DNA of 64,000 nt from Lates calcarifer (taxonomy: Eukaryota; Chordata; Actinopteri; Centropomidae): positions 5,661,143-5,725,142 of the forward strand of contig NC_066844.1 in NCBI RefSeq assembly GCF_001640805.2, written 5' to 3'. Numbering within the stretch: the stretch's first letter is position 1; every line of letters begins with the position of its first letter. The notes beneath the pieces were generated by a model. It had not been told where the DNA came from, ran no database searches, and was given only the letters and a program-made list of their open reading frames with translations. Position numbers and translations under genes: made by a program. Positions 1 to 14,165 of this stretch are shown here, piece after piece.

Positions 1-988
1 CAGTTGAACAACAGCTTTTTTATTATACCATTTATTACCAGCTGTGGCAGCAGTGTGTGTGTGTGTGCACGCGTGTGTGCCTCCTCAAGACACCCACTAT
101 AGCAGGAACTACTGCTGAGGCAGTTGTGGGCACTTTGGCAGGTGTTTATAAGTCTGTCAGTTTGTGTACATATTTTGTCACTGAGACAGTGTCACAACCA
201 TACAAGATACAGGCACAAAACTGGTGTGTAGCTGAGATCAAGTTGACTTTGACTGGTGTGATCCCATAGCAAGATGGTGTCTAGTATTAGCAGTGTTTTT
301 GTTTTTTGTTTTTTCTCTCTGTCCAGTATTAATGCACCACTGGTGTGGAGGATGTCCAGGTCAGTAAGTCACTATGTGTATTTTGACAGCTTATTGGAAA
401 CACCTACTGGAACATCACTGGCTGGGTTGTCGCCACTTGTGTTTCATGCTTGAACCCATGGACTGAGACAGTGTAACAACAGTTTAATGCCCCATATGAT
501 TCTGTTTGAATGTACAGTTTAATTCCCCATTTTAGCATTCACACTATGAATCACTGTCATCTTTCTGACAACTAATTATGAAATACATTGCCCATGAATT
601 TTTCAAGCTCTTTCAAGAGCCATATTATTAATACCCAGACTACACTTATACATGTGACATCAACATGATAATACTGTAAGCCAGAAAGAACTCAGAGCTT
701 TCACAGCACTAATCAAATATTTTGGGCTCTAATGAATCACCATCAGTCTCTTTATAACATGAGATTTGTTCTTGGAGCAAGCTGTCTATGAAGCCATCAT
801 TGTTTTGACGGTAATGCGTTTTATATAGACGTTTCTGTCAATGCCATATTAGAGTGTAAATGTGAAATCCCAAATTACTCAGCAGTCAATAACAGCAGTT
901 CATCATGATGGAGCTGCCATTGGTAATGTGTTGATGGTTCTGTCAATCTTGCAATCTCTTATCATTGCAAATGAACTCATATTGTGAA

Positions 989-1017
989 AATAATAATAAT
1001 AAATAATAAATAATAAT
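989..1017 (+). repeat. (AAT)n simple repeat
   Basis: TAATAATAATAAATAATAAA run. Similar ATT-type tracts are at 1719-1741 and TAATA repeats at 13865-13882. Confidence 0.85.
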
Positions 1018-1887
1018 TTGCCAGTTTGAATCATCATAACAGTGTAATATTGTTCTTTTGAAAGAGGAGATATGGAGGCTTGTGCATCAGTTTTGCAGTT
1101 GAGTGACTTTTGAAAATGGTGTGCTTCCTCAGCACTGAGTTGAATTGCAAATAAATCATCTCAATATTAACAAAACACTCATTTTCTTTTCACTGACGTA
1201 GACATTATAAAAATGCATATGCACATCTGTCAAGAAAAATGTGGATTGAGTTTGAGTTTTCCCAGTGAGATATTACAGTGCCAACTATGGTGCTATGGCG
1301 GATCCTTTTTTTGCATTGATTAGCACATGTCAATGCTGACTACTTAAACTTTGCTTTGGTTTAAACAAAAATCCCTACAGTCCCTTCTAGATAACCAGGA
1401 ATCAGAGCATTTATTAAATCCAACCATTTCTGTGGTTTTTACATGTAAAGTAGCTCATTTAAAAGCCCAAAGTAGAAATATGGATTATTTTGTCAGTAGC
1501 AGCCATGTTTCTTCATCCTAGCTTGATTAAAGAATCATAGACCTTTCATAATTCTGCCACACTAGAAAATGCTGCTTCTTGCTTTTTTGACTGTTGTTTT
1601 GAGACAGCAGAAATGTGTTCCCCAATATTATGTTTGTGATTGCAGCCTTCATTTATTGGAGCTTCTCCAATATATGATTTTTAACATGGTACTCACAAAG
1701 ATTAAATTTAATAAAACTTATTATTATTATTATTATTATTTTATAGTTTTAACTTTTAATCATCATGTCACTCCGTATTAATTTTAAACTATTTTGTCAT
1801 TGTCAAACTGAAATTGCAATTGAAATGCAACAATTCAAGAAAAAAAAGCAGTGACAATGACAATATAAGCTGAAGAAGAGATATTTG

Positions 1888-2633
1888 TTGGGGTGTTTTT
1901 TCATGATACAATATTATATCAATTCAATGGACAATGATTTGATGTTTGCCAATATCACAAACTCTATGATACAATTTAGATCTAAGCCAGCAATCGATAT
2001 GAGATGATATCATATGCTGATTTAACACAATCACTTCCATTCATATCAAATCACAGATAGCAACTAAATATCATTTGATAGTTTTATTAATTAATAAATC
2101 CTGTTCATTATAAAGTGCCACATTCTGATATATTAAGCTTTAAATTTTTCACATTCTATATCAGAAAGCGCGTCTTATTATTATATTGTGATGTACTGTG
2201 ATAATATATGTTATGTTAGTTTTGGGTTAGCAAAGAAACGCTGTTCAGACTGTTTAGTTGAAGTACTGTTATTCCAGGGTTAATGAACATGTTTCCGGCT
2301 TAGACATGGTGAAGCCTGTCTGTCATGTCAGCTGACTGTAATTGGCTGGGAGCCGGGTATGGAGATGGGCTTTGGATCTTTCCACAGAAAAAGGGCTCGA
2401 TGTAGGTAGTTTGGGTTTTTTTTGTTATTTTTGTCAGCGTTGGCTACACAGGAGCCCACAGCAGCCTGTGTTACTGCCCAAATTAAAAGTTATGATGAAA
2501 CCAGCTGACGTCTCCTTGGCAAGGGATGTTATAATGTGTATGATGAGTGATCAATGTTTTCATTTTGGATCGATACTATTCAATGATCGTTGATCATTGA
2601 ATCGATGTAGATCGATGTATCATTACACCCCTA
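1888..2633. mobile_element. hAT-type non-autonomous DNA transposon, about 746 bp
   Basis: The ends are imperfect inverted repeats: left TTGGGGTG with ATGATACA then ATTCAATG; right, read inverted, TAGGGGTG with ATGATACA then ATTCAATG. The element is flanked by an exact 8-bp direct repeat, GATATTTG, at 1880-1887 and 2634-2641, the duplication length typical of hAT transposons. The interior has no transposase ORF that I recognise, so it is probably a non-autonomous derivative. Confidence 0.8.
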
Positions 2634-2960
2634 GATATTTGAGTGTACTCTGCAGATCATTGGGCTGGATGTGAGACACTTTAACATTTAAACTGTGTTC
2701 TGCACATTTCTCTTTATAACAAGGTCATGATAGTGAATTTGGTTGTTTGAATCACACAAATGTCAACTGGAGAAATGTAATGCTCATGTTCCATTAATTC
2801 TTTGTATTTATAAAAAATTATAATGAAAATTATGCTTTTATGAGAAGGTGTTGTTTTTGTCTGGCTTGTTAACATGAATGACTGATTAGAAGCCATTATT
2901 TTTATTATTTACATCACTTAATTGTTTTGAGACACATCTTGAGGTTTAATACCTGAAATA

Positions 2961-3115
2961 TCCAAAGAAAGGTTTAATCGAAAGCAACTGGACTTAGTTA
3001 TAGTCTGGAAGACGTTTCACCTCTCCTCCTCTTCCAGACTATAACTAAGTCCAGTTGCTTTCGATTAAACCTTTCTTTGGATAACTATGACCTGGATGAA
3101 TGAGAATATTCACAG
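2961..3115. mobile_element. foldback repeat with a perfect 54-bp hairpin and 13-bp flanking direct repeats
   Basis: Arms 2959-3012 and 3030-3083 are perfect inverted copies (54 bases each) around a 17-base loop. The tail TGACCTGGATGAATGAGAAT follows. The unit is bracketed by an identical 13-base repeat AATACCTGAAATA at 2948-2960 and 3116-3128, which looks like a target-site duplication. The right half matches a common fish interspersed repeat; the same family recurs at about 46976-47195. Confidence 0.75.
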
Positions 3116-6100
3116 AATACCTGAAATAGGAGAGTTCAAGTGGTTTAAACATCTGTTTGGTCACTGAATGACTGAATAGCTATTTTATATGAATAACTAT
3201 TTTGATGAGAACAGGTTTGGGGGCTCATGCCGTCCTCTGACTGGCTTTACCTGTTGTCCACATATCATACCATGAAGCTACATACTACGATGGTTAGTCA
3301 TTCTATGATATAAGAGTATGTAGACATGAGCAAAAGGCTAGAATCCTGCAAAAGGTTGTTTTTTTCTTGGCTAAAAATGAAGCAAACTTGGTACCTTAGT
3401 GGTGACCTAAAAATGCTGCAGCATCTGTCCAGAAGTTGTTGCACATTTCCACATCTTCTCTGAATTTGTTTGGGCAGGAAAATGAGAGAAGAGAGATCTG
3501 AGCCTGAAAATGATACACGCATTCGGTACAATCGATCATACGCGTTTACATACAAGAGCACCCTGACAGATACTTGTATCTTTTATGCGTACATATTCAT
3601 ACAAATGCAGATGTACATATAAAGGCTTGCACACATTCACACAAAATATATTCACACCCACAAATACAGACCCACTTGTACAGACCAAACTCCAGGGTGA
3701 ATCAGAGCAATCTGGTCATCCTAATTATGGTGTGCTGTATGGTAAACTGGTGAGGTACTCGAGGAAAACTGTAATCAAAACCTCAGACAGTGGGGTGCTG
3801 TGATGAAGTGGCTCTCTGCATGTGCGGTTAATATGAAGACACGAAACTGCAAATTCATGACCCTTAAATGCAGCGTGCACCAGCTGTGAGGTCAGTCCTG
3901 TCCAGTTCTGTCTCTGTGCCTGCTCATATTGAGAGGAACATTGCAGAGGTCTTGCCCTGCCTACAGGTATTGGGAACAGGATCATTATACTAAGAATCTG
4001 AAGCGGCAGGTGTAGTGCAGCATGGCACAATTGCTTAACCTGCCTTTAACAAGGGCCACAACACATAAATCAAACAGCAGACCATGACTTTATAGTTCAT
4101 CCCATTTTTTGTCCTTGTTTTAGTTCTGTTTTACTACATAATATGTGTCTGAATGGAATGTTGCATAGAAGTGTACTATTATTATGGATAAACCATGCAG
4201 GCACAAAACAGGGCATGCATCGACTCTCAACAGGGCTTTTATTTTGCTTTTGTCAGATTCACAAGCACTTCACACATTTCCCAGCCTAATCTTTTAGTGT
4301 TACAATGCTGGTCCATTCTATTACTGTCATCACCCTTGGAATGTCAATGAAATTTCTAACTAGTTTAGCAATTAAAGGCATCCTTGAAACAAAACCCACC
4401 ATGTCTTGAAGCAAAAGCTTCAGATTTAATTGAGAATGTTTGCCAATCTGCTGAGTATGAAATAACTCAAGGAGAAAATGGGATTTTTGGCTGCAGTATT
4501 ATGACAGAATTAGCTGCCATGGGATGTTATGACAAATTCTCTGAACTGCCATGTTCAAAGATTCAATTGTCAACATAGAAAAATGAGAAATATGGGTGGG
4601 GAACAGTGTGACAGTATAGTGAAAGATGCCAGAGATATGTACTTTGGGGTACATATCCAGCACAGGCTATTGGGTCATTTTTTAGAAGCTTTACTGTGCA
4701 TTGAATTAATGATTAAAAGTTAAAGGTGGTAAGTTGAAAATGAGGTTTCTTCATGGCACAAAAGGGGGCCAGGATCACCAGGATGTTGAGATGTCATCAT
4801 TCCTAGTTTGAAAGGAACTGCTGCACCATGAGAGTTCAATTTATTTTGAAAATGAAAGATGTTTTCAGCCCCAACGTAAATCTAACATTTTCTTCGGCCA
4901 AAATCAGCACCAATGCATTCATGAATATTTAAGAATTGGAGATGTAATATGTTACCATGAAGTAATCAAATGTCATTTCCATGCTAATGGTGGATTTACA
5001 TTTGTGTCACATGTAGAAAATGCTGGGGTATGACTCATGCATTTATTCATAAATTCATTTGCTCATTCTTTCGTTCATCCATTTTTAAATTTCTCTCTTA
5101 ATTGTAAGTTCTTTTTAGAAAAGCAAAGCTAAAATTACAGTTTTGATGATTTGAACTTGGGTTCACATTAAAAATGTTTCTGATCGTTGTAAAATGTCAA
5201 ATGTGAAAAGAAAGCAAACAGGTTTTTTTTTCCTTTTTCGGAAGAAAGAAAAGATTTCAGTCATGCAGACTGATTGTTCATAGCATGTTTGACAAAATCG
5301 GTTTCATCAAACCTTTCCAGAGTGTAATACACTGTAAATAAGGTGTATTTATCTTGCGCTTCTGTCTTGAATCGTCATAGTACTTCATGTAATCGCCTCT
5401 GAAGCAGACAAACAATCAAAGCGATAAGATAAACAAAACAGTTGTATGACAAGCCAAAGCAGAGGAAAGTGCTTGGATCAACAGGCTAGGCTTAGTCCTT
5501 TGAGAAATTAAATCAACTTCAGTTTGTGGATTTTATCTTTTTGTGAAGAGCAGTGTGAATGTCAGTCATAATATTTGCTGCACCCAGTAAATATTGATAG
5601 ATGCACCACAGTAATGAAGTTTAGAAAATACAGGTGCTCCAGGTACAAGGTATGTCTCTGTTAGAACAGAACATAATCAATCCAAACAATAGAGTGGGGT
5701 CTTCATAACTACAAAACTACAAATTAAAAAATTGTGCAGGATAGGAATACAAGTGTTTGAAGAATTGTTTAGACTTAAAATTGTTTACTTGACCATGTTG
5801 AAAGGATCTATTTTGTCCTAACAAAGCAATCATCAATCATTTACGATTATTGAAGCAGTTAAAGCCCCTGTGAAGTTTAATTAATTAATTTTTCATAACA
5901 TTGCAAATTCATGACTAAGTCAGGAACAATAAAAGTTAAATTTTAGAGAAAAATAAAAACACCCTTAGGTCTTATTCATTAAGTTTAATGCGCAAAAACT
6001 AATTTAATCTGCTTCAGTGGAACTGTGTGGGTGTGTGTGTTTGATCAGATTTGATCGACAGAGGTCTGGCAACGAGCAAACAACCTCACATCTTCACTTT

Positions 6101-7601
6101 TTGGTTCAAATATTGCTAAATATTTATTAGTGCATGGGAATATGTGACTTCATCTCTTTGCAACAGAACCCTGCCAACTTCAAACCAGAGAGAAGAGTGC
6201 AGATAAAGTACAGAAAGAAATCTCTGATGTGAAGTAACCAAAACTCTTCTGTCGTCTTCTCTGGCAGAAAATTGTTTTCATGTAGGACCCCATCGCTCAC
6301 AGTAAGAAGCTAAATGAGAAAATATGTTTTTAGGGCCTCTAAGACTTACAGTAAAAGCCTCCAAGACATGAATCTGGTATCCACAATGTTTTAAATTAAT
6401 TAATCATTTTTAATTATATTTTTTTATGGTGAAGTATTATAAGACACAAAATACAGACGCTCTCCATGCTCTGCTGTAAAGAAATGTTTACAAAGCTTTG
6501 CAAAGTCTGATTCTAATGAAAATTAATTCTGCTGTTTAGTTGCAGTTTAAACATCATACACGAAAGACTTTGTTCTCACTGCAGACAGTCACAGATTTAA
6601 GCTTTACAGTGCATGTTTAAGTGCAGTTTAATTCTGTTGAGTAGTACCACAAGGTTACAGCACACAGCTAACGTGTGACTTATGCAGTACTATACATCAT
6701 TATGTTATATAGTGCTCACTCAATTTAGCATATGTTAGAATTGTGCAAGAAAAGTCCAACCCCATTAAGGGCTTTAATGTTCTGCACACTTAAATGAACA
6801 TTGTTGAAACATGCCATCAGCTATATGTTCCCATTCTTTTCAGAGTGGATTACTTACCAGAAAGAACCCATCAATCAAATGGAACACAAGGGACATTATT
6901 CACACTTGATGAACCTTTTTATCTCTCTAATGTGTGAAGTTAGACACTTCAAACATCCTCCTCTACCCATGTCCCTGAGGAATTGACTGACAATATGGAG
7001 AACACACTGCACTTGGTAGCTACTTAGCTTTTTTTTTTTCTTTCGTCTTCCACTCTCTTTGAGACAGGAACTTATTGCCAACCAATTACTGACCCGAGTT
7101 TAAAGCCTTTTATATCGAGCTGTTTTTAATTGTAGTCTGAGAATATGGCAGATAAGATATATACTGTAGCTAGAATGACACTCGAGAGTGCATACCTCCA
7201 CTAAGGCCAAAATGCCCTGATCCACAATGTTAAGGAAAGTGATAAAAAAAACATAAAATAAAATGCTCTAATCTGACCCATTAACTGCATCTGCACAAAA
7301 CAATTTCATAGGTTTGGTGCAAATTGGTTAAGCACTTTTTGTCTAATCCTTCTGACAAATAAACAAAAAAAAACATTAAATAGACACAGATGAAAACATA
7401 CCATCTATGGTGAATGTAACAATGGCAGAGCAAGGCTTTCAGAATTTTAGACTGATCTATAGGAATGTTATTACTAGTTAGAAAACTGGTATTTTAAAAA
7501 AGAACATTTGGCCTTTAGAATTGGTTGATTTGTCATGGTTTAAATGGCAACATCCATTTATGTATTGTTGATTAACCTTATTATTTTAGCATGAATTCCT
7601 G

Positions 7602-7609
7602 TGACGTCA
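7602..7609. promoter_or_regulatory. palindromic CRE-like motif TGACGTCA
   Basis: A perfect CREB/ATF consensus within an igsf21 intron. An 8-mer can occur by chance, so activity is not claimed. Confidence 0.2.
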
Positions 7610-8535
7610 TTGATTTAAAGTAGAGTTTTGCAGCTGATGGTTTGTAAAACCAGGTTTAATTTAAGGAACCAAATGATTTGTCTCAGGATTTTTCCAGTTT
7701 CTCCTGTAAGAGCGTGCAACACACACTCATGGTTGCCCATCACCAGAAGTGATTAAATTACTTTGTCATATGTCATCTTCTTATCCTCATTACTCATGTT
7801 GTTTCCTAGTGATAACTATTCAATAGGAGCAAAAGTTTTAAAGAATCACTACTTTACTGTTTCAAAATTGCTCATTAGAGCACAGCGAGGTCAAAATTTG
7901 GCAGAGACTTTAGCTGTGAAGTGATATAAAATCGAAAGATACAAAATGTTTTTCTCTTTAAAGGTGTGATTGCATGGAGTATCACCGTAATGATGTGACA
8001 TGAGTTGGTGGGTGATGGTGTAAGTTTGTGGGTGATTGGTGCAGTATGGCTCCTTGGCACCTTTTCAGTGAATAGAGAATTTTTTGGCATTATTTATAGC
8101 CAAAAACAGTAGGGAATGAATGCTCAAGCCCAGATGGAGCATGTTTGAGTTTGTTAAGTCTAAGTGTTGGCTGCTAAACCAGGGGAAAAATAAAACACAG
8201 GACAAAAGTGAGAAAGTCACAATGCTTTTTGGCATAATCAAGAAATCTGCAGTCTAATTTTCACCCTATCCAAAATCCCTTACAAGGACAGTTTAACATG
8301 ACTACCATGCTTCTCTTTTATGTTTTAAATGAAACATTTGGCAGCATAGGTGTGCTGTGAGATGGAATAAGAACGTACAAATCCAGCAGCAACTGCCAAA
8401 TCACTTTTGAGTTATAGTTTAACAATTATGATTGTGTTGCAGCCTTTAATTGCACAGGTACATTATCTCAAATATATAAACAGCAGCCTGCTACCAACTG
8501 TCAGCTGAGGGAAAAGCTCTCCAGATGCCACAATA

Positions 8536-8642
8536 AATGGTAAATGGCTACATTTATAAAGTGTGCATTTATGAAAAGCGTGTTGCAATTTACGTCTCAT
8601 TCACCCATTCACACACTCATTCCCCTATGTCAGCATTTAAGT
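8536..8642 (+). repeat. fragment of common teleost repeat (GTAAATGG...CATTCACCCATTCACACA)
   Basis: The order GGTAAATGGCTACATTTATA, then CTCATTCACCCATTCACACA, matches a repeat widely seen in fish genomes (GTAAATGGACT...GCGCTTT...CATTCACCCATTCACACA). The middle is diverged. Confidence 0.5.
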
Positions 8643-11600
8643 ATGTTTTTGGGAAATCTTGAACTGACCTCAAAATTTGCAAAAACAGACATGAGCTTCC
8701 ACTGGGTGCATGCAAACTTTAGAATACTCAATTTGTGAGTATTAAAAAAAAAAAAAAACAGTTTTGTGATCACCTGCGATGCAAGTCCAAATCTATAACT
8801 TCTGCTGACTGAGATTTTTACACTTAAAATCCTCAATTTAGAAACTCACTGTCACAATGGAGTATGCATTTTCTGTTCTGTAAAAAAAATTACAGCTATC
8901 ACCCATCTAGCACTTCCCACAAATTTTAGGATAACTGGCTGCATGAACCTTCAAGACAATAATTACATAAATTAACACCATTTTGTGTGATCTGGATTTT
9001 ATATTAATGTAATTACCCACCAGTAATGAATATTTTGAGCTGAAAGGGACTGTGATATTATGTGTACTATATTTTATTTTATTTTTTTACCAAACAAACC
9101 TCTGTACTGAAATCTGTTGTTTTCTTCAGTTATTTATACCTCCTCCTGCCATTGAAGTAGTCATTCAGTTCTCTTTTTTTCAGACAGAAGATTTTGAGAG
9201 AAATCTTGGATACAAAGTACAAAGAGAAAGACGTATGATGGAGTCTAAAATAGATATACCACATCAATTAATGAGGGCTCTCAGATGTGTTTCATAGATG
9301 GGGAAAATATTGCTTTTGTGCTGTGTGCCAGAGTGATGGCAATTTTTGTATTTGTCATTGATTTTCTCAATAGAAAGAGGGTTAGGAGCATGCTAAATTA
9401 TTATTTATCTATTTCACTATCCAATAGCTGGAACAGTTTTTTGTTTAAAAATAATTTAGTTTTTTGCTAAAAACATATTCAAGCCAGTGTCCAGAACAGG
9501 TTAAACATGTAATGAAAGCCATTCTGTTGTACTTTTTGCCCATCTTAAAAAGAGAAACCCTTGAAGCGTGGTCACACATTTGTCTTGGTCATAACTGCCC
9601 CATCAACAACCCTTGCGTGTCAGCTTGAAATATGAATTCTCCTCCTTGTCCCTGAATGCTGTGTATACTATATCGACATTTGTGGTGCTTGTGGCTGTCT
9701 GGCTGCAGGCGTTTGATGTAGATTTTCTCTAAGACTTCTTTGGAGATTGTTCATATGGTGTGGGGCCAGAACTGAGAATTGAATGATGGATACTTCACTA
9801 CCCCAAGTGACTCTCTTTGGCCTCATATAACTCTACAGCCCCATTTTACCCCCTTGGTCTGTAAATTGGGTGTCATAAAAAGAAAAAAAAAAACATCACA
9901 ACTAGGCCTTACAGCCACACAGATCATGAAATTTGTCTGCGACACCCAAGGCACTGGGGACCTGAAAGGTGCAGCCATGTCAATGCCTTGTGAATTACCA
10001 AGCTGCCAAAGGGGGTTGGGTGCGGCTGGAGAGGGCTAGAGGTAAAGGGGCCAAATTGTAACAGATTGCCAACCCTAAACCCCTGCCCTTAAGCAAAAAA
10101 TGGACTTTAGGGATGAGGTTGCCAGTCACAGCATAATTGATGCTGGGCTGGGTACAGGGTAAGTCCCATCTGCCACTGTCTGCTATTTGGGAGACCAAAA
10201 AAAAAAGCTTTCCCTTTTGTCCTGTCTCAACTGAACCTTCAAACTGTGCTGGCAAAATCCTCTCTTCTGTCCCCCTCGTCCTCATTATAAGCACAAAGCT
10301 GTAAGTCCAAGCCGGGTTTACCCTCAGAGAGCGGCAGCCTGGGGAGAGACTGGGGAAAGCCACATACAGCCATGACATATCATATTTCCTATCATATGGG
10401 AACAGAGCAACAGAAGAAAGCATAATTCTGAGCTCTAAAATCAGTGTCTTTAGTGAAAGATCTTTTTTGGGTAATTTTCCTCCAATTGTTTCCATAAATG
10501 TTTCTATGTGGATGGTTCTGAACAGCAGTGTATATTAAGTATTTGTGGGTGGTGCATATCTTTCAGAGGTAGACCACAATATTATGTCCACTTGAGAGTA
10601 GGCCACTCGCTAGACAGCTGCCATTGCTCAGTGATGCAGCAATGAAACCATATGTTTCCACAGACGAGAAACGCTCAAACATATTTCTCACTCTCTTAAA
10701 CACATGGACACATCAAAGCACGCAGGCATGTAGTATATGTGCCTGCTGCATTTTCAACAACATCGGTATGATTAATGGGCTTCGGAACTGGGGAACTTGT
10801 TCAATGTGACACAAGCTTTTGTCTCTGTGTGTCATCCCCTTCCTCTTCCTGACAGCCACCAGAGTCTCTCCCTCTCTCTCTTCTCTACCAGCCACTGCTT
10901 GCTGGTTGGCTGGGGCGGGAGGATGCGATATGAACTGACAGCACAGTAATAAGCCATGCAAATTAACAGGGTGGGGTGTAAATGCAAATGCTAAAAGCAC
11001 AATAGAAAAGTGATTAAAAAGCATTTCAATGTCTTTTATCTCATGGTGCTGCTCATGCAAGGGAATACAGGCTTTAAAGGAAGACACTAGGTAGTGGGGA
11101 CTCATGCCAGTGCTCATTTTAACATGTCTTTTTTTTCTGTCCTTAGATGACTTCTTCCACTCACATGAAGGCACTACACGTACATGCATGTGAATAGATG
11201 TCTTTATACACACAAGAATTTATGCTCTGTTCGCAACAATCTTAGTCTTTGAGCAGAAATGAAGTAGCAGTGGGGCATATGTTGTGTGCATTGCCAAGAG
11301 CTGGCAGTGTAAAATTTGTTCTGATTTTTTGGATGCCAGAATCATATCCTCAAGCCTACAAGTAAAGTTGAGATCATAGGACTGGCACAGGAACGGACCA
11401 ATTAACTTCCATTCCAGACTCCACTGGGATGGATATTAGGTGAAAGAGTCAATTAAATTGACATTTTGAATTTCCAGTTGCTCAGTTTGTGGTAATGTGG
11501 CATAAGCATTTCTGTCTCCACTCTTCATGCTTAGCTTCTTACTTATGACTTTGTGTTTGGGAACAATTACAAGTCGCATTTAGTAGCCGCTAAGTAATAT

Positions 11601-11956
11601 GCAGCCTTACTCTGAGGTTTTCAGTGTCCTTCTGAAAGTAGTTTGTTTGTACCTTGTACAATTTATTGAATGGTACACTAAATGTACATCAGTTAGTCTT
11701 GGTAGCACTGGTGGAGAGCCATATAACTGAATGAGAACTGAATGAGTTGTACACAGGATCTCACATGTTAGTATCAGAGAGTGAATCAAGGTGAAGTAGC
11801 TGGGTGGCATAGAGAGAATGTTCTCCAGCTGGAATAAACATTTTCAAGCAAATGTGTCAGCTAGCATTAGCTTCTGCTCTTCACAAGTGTTTCTGAGAAA
11901 GTTACTGTATCTGGAGCTCTAGGAATTCTGCTCTGTTGATGGCCCTCACCTCTGAC

Positions 11957-12019
11957 TTCAATTCAGTTCATTTCAATTCAAATCAGTTCAGTTCGGTTCA
12001 ATTCAGTTCACTTCAATTT
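11957..12019 (+). repeat. TTCAR-type pentanucleotide repeat tract
   Basis: Variants of TTCAATTCAG/TTCAGTTCAA repeat imperfectly for about 60 bases in an igsf21 intron. Confidence 0.75.
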
Positions 12020-12894
12020 CAAAAGAAAAGAGAAAAAAAGAGTTTCAAAGGGTTAATAAAAATATCCTACTACAAGAGGCAGTAGACAAAATCTTGCAAA
12101 ATGTACTACATCACCTTAACACATGGTGTTTTCTAGCCCCTCCTCTCCATCAGCTCTGTGTTCTCTCTCTGGCTTTTGTTACAGATCTGTGTTTCAGAGA
12201 CATACTGTGATATTTTCTCAGGAGCACTAAGAGGAAGAAAATATTTTTTAGATGTACTTTGGGGTCCACTTGTGTCTCTTTCTGTCTGCGCTGTAATTTT
12301 CCAATTTCAACTCTCGAGAACCTCTCCAAATTCAGACAATTGTTTTGCATATTCATCACCCTGTGTCACCTCAAGTCTTTTTTTCAATGCAGTTTGAAAT
12401 ATATGACTATGAATGCAGCATACATGGGAGTATACAAAGGTATGGTTCTCGGTGTATTCCTTGTACCTACCTTAAAGAAGTCAAATCCAGTGCATTTTTA
12501 ATTGTACCATCTTTGCAAATGTTGATGGAAATTTGTTTTTGAAAGCTTTTTTAAAAACAAATCTCGGCAGCAAAGCATTCAGAATCAATGTTCTTTTGTG
12601 ACTAAATGGCATGCATCCACATAGGTTAGATGGTGACTCAAGCACAAAGCATGCATAAAAGCTAATATGCAGTAAACAAAGAAAAAAGCAGCAATAGCGG
12701 GCAATAGTGAGCTGTCTGAAATTGAAAACCTGGCTAAATGATTGCGCTAATGTTCCTTTTGTGATTGCTGTTTAAATTGACTTCTAGTTTAATTTTGGGA
12801 CAAAGATTAGCTGCTGCTTAGGTATGCCAGCCTTCACCTGTGGAGGAATCAGGTCATTTGAAACTAAATGCCATTTATAAGATTACTGCAGTAC

Positions 12895-13056
12895 ACTGAA
12901 ACTATATTTTGTTGTTCCATCCCTTTTCTGTACCCACTGTTGAGGCACACAGGGGACTGGAGCCTACCCCAGCATGAGAGGCAGGGTACACTTTGCAGTC
13001 TATCAGGGACTAACACAGAACAAACCCATACATACCTGCGGGCAGTATAGAGTTTC
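12895..13056 (+). repeat. degenerate common fish interspersed repeat
   Basis: Contains GGGGACTGGAGCCTACCCCA, GAGAGGCAGGGTACACTTTG and a terminal GGGCAGTATAGAGTTTC, which resemble the abundant teleost repeat with GGGCTGGAGCCTATCCCAGC and GGGCAATTTAGAGT. The classification of that repeat is not certain to me. Confidence 0.55.
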
Positions 13057-14165
13057 AAAATAATGCATGTTGGAACAAACTGGAAAACATAAGTTCACTT
13101 CTTGTTATGCACATGGCTCTTAAACTATAACTCAGACAAGCCATTTGTCAGGAAGGTAATCCTCCAGTGACTGTGTTAAAATCACCGCTGAGAAGTGAAA
13201 TACCTTGCACTATCATTTATCTTAGTGAAACCGTTCTAAATTCATACTGATTACTTTGGGACCCTTGGGCTCACAATAAAAAAGTACAGCTTCATCAAAT
13301 ACTTATCACTGAATTACTGTCAGTGAAAGTAAGCCAAGGATGACCTTGGTGCCTTTTCTTTGCGATCCTCCCCACACACACACCACCTTCCTCCACTATA
13401 AATAAACCCCCAGAGATGTGGACTCGAGGCCAGGGTGCTTAGTACAAGGGGATGTTGGGAGTGTTTCTTGTGAGTCCAGCTGTCTCCAGAGCTCTAAATC
13501 CCTTAATTATGAGGCCAGGGAAAGCAGTCTCTTGGGAGCATTAAACGTGCTCCTGTTCTGCACATTCACCAATCCCATTTGCAGGTTTCTTTTCTTTTTT
13601 CCCCTTCTTTTTCCCTTTTTTTCAGAAAAATAGCAGGGTAATGGTGCTTGAGGATATAGAACAAGAAGGAGGTGGTAAAGGAGAGATGGAAGGAGAGATC
13701 ATTATTGATGTAACTGGCACAGCAGTACTACCAGGGACAAAAGGAAGTAAATGCTGCTTTTAATGCAGTGGTCTGCAAGTGTGCTCTGAACATCGGAAAA
13801 AGAAGGAATGGCTCATGGGAGTACAGAGCTCACATTTTTACACATTTGCAGTGTCCTGCTTTTAATAATATAATAATATAATAGGAATATAGCCTTCAGT
13901 TTATATAATACATGTTTGGCAGAACAAGGCAAAGGTATTTCAGGATTTTCCTCTTTAGACCAAACTGTGTTACTGTCAGGTGAAAACCTGAAAAGTTTCA
14001 GGAAGTTATATATCTTGATAAATCGTTATTTCAATAACCTTTGGAAGACTACATGAGCCCCTCAGGCTCAAGAAATTACTCAATCTAAAGTGGAAACATG
14101 AAAGTCACCAAAAATGGACATAGTGGAATAAGTGATATAAAGCTTTTTTTCCGCCCACTCAAGAC

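Noticed and set aside
325..358. Exon-like segment with a pyrimidine-rich acceptor and a GTCAGT donor-like end
   Set aside because: Its translation does not resemble IGSF21 and its phase does not fit the exon at 17104. Probably chance.
9995..10495. 166-aa minus-strand open frame
   Set aside because: No recognisable domain or family; composition is that of the intron; no matching splice or promoter context.
10713..11213. Second 166-aa minus-strand open frame
   Set aside because: No family resemblance; lies in an igsf21 intron; chance ORF.
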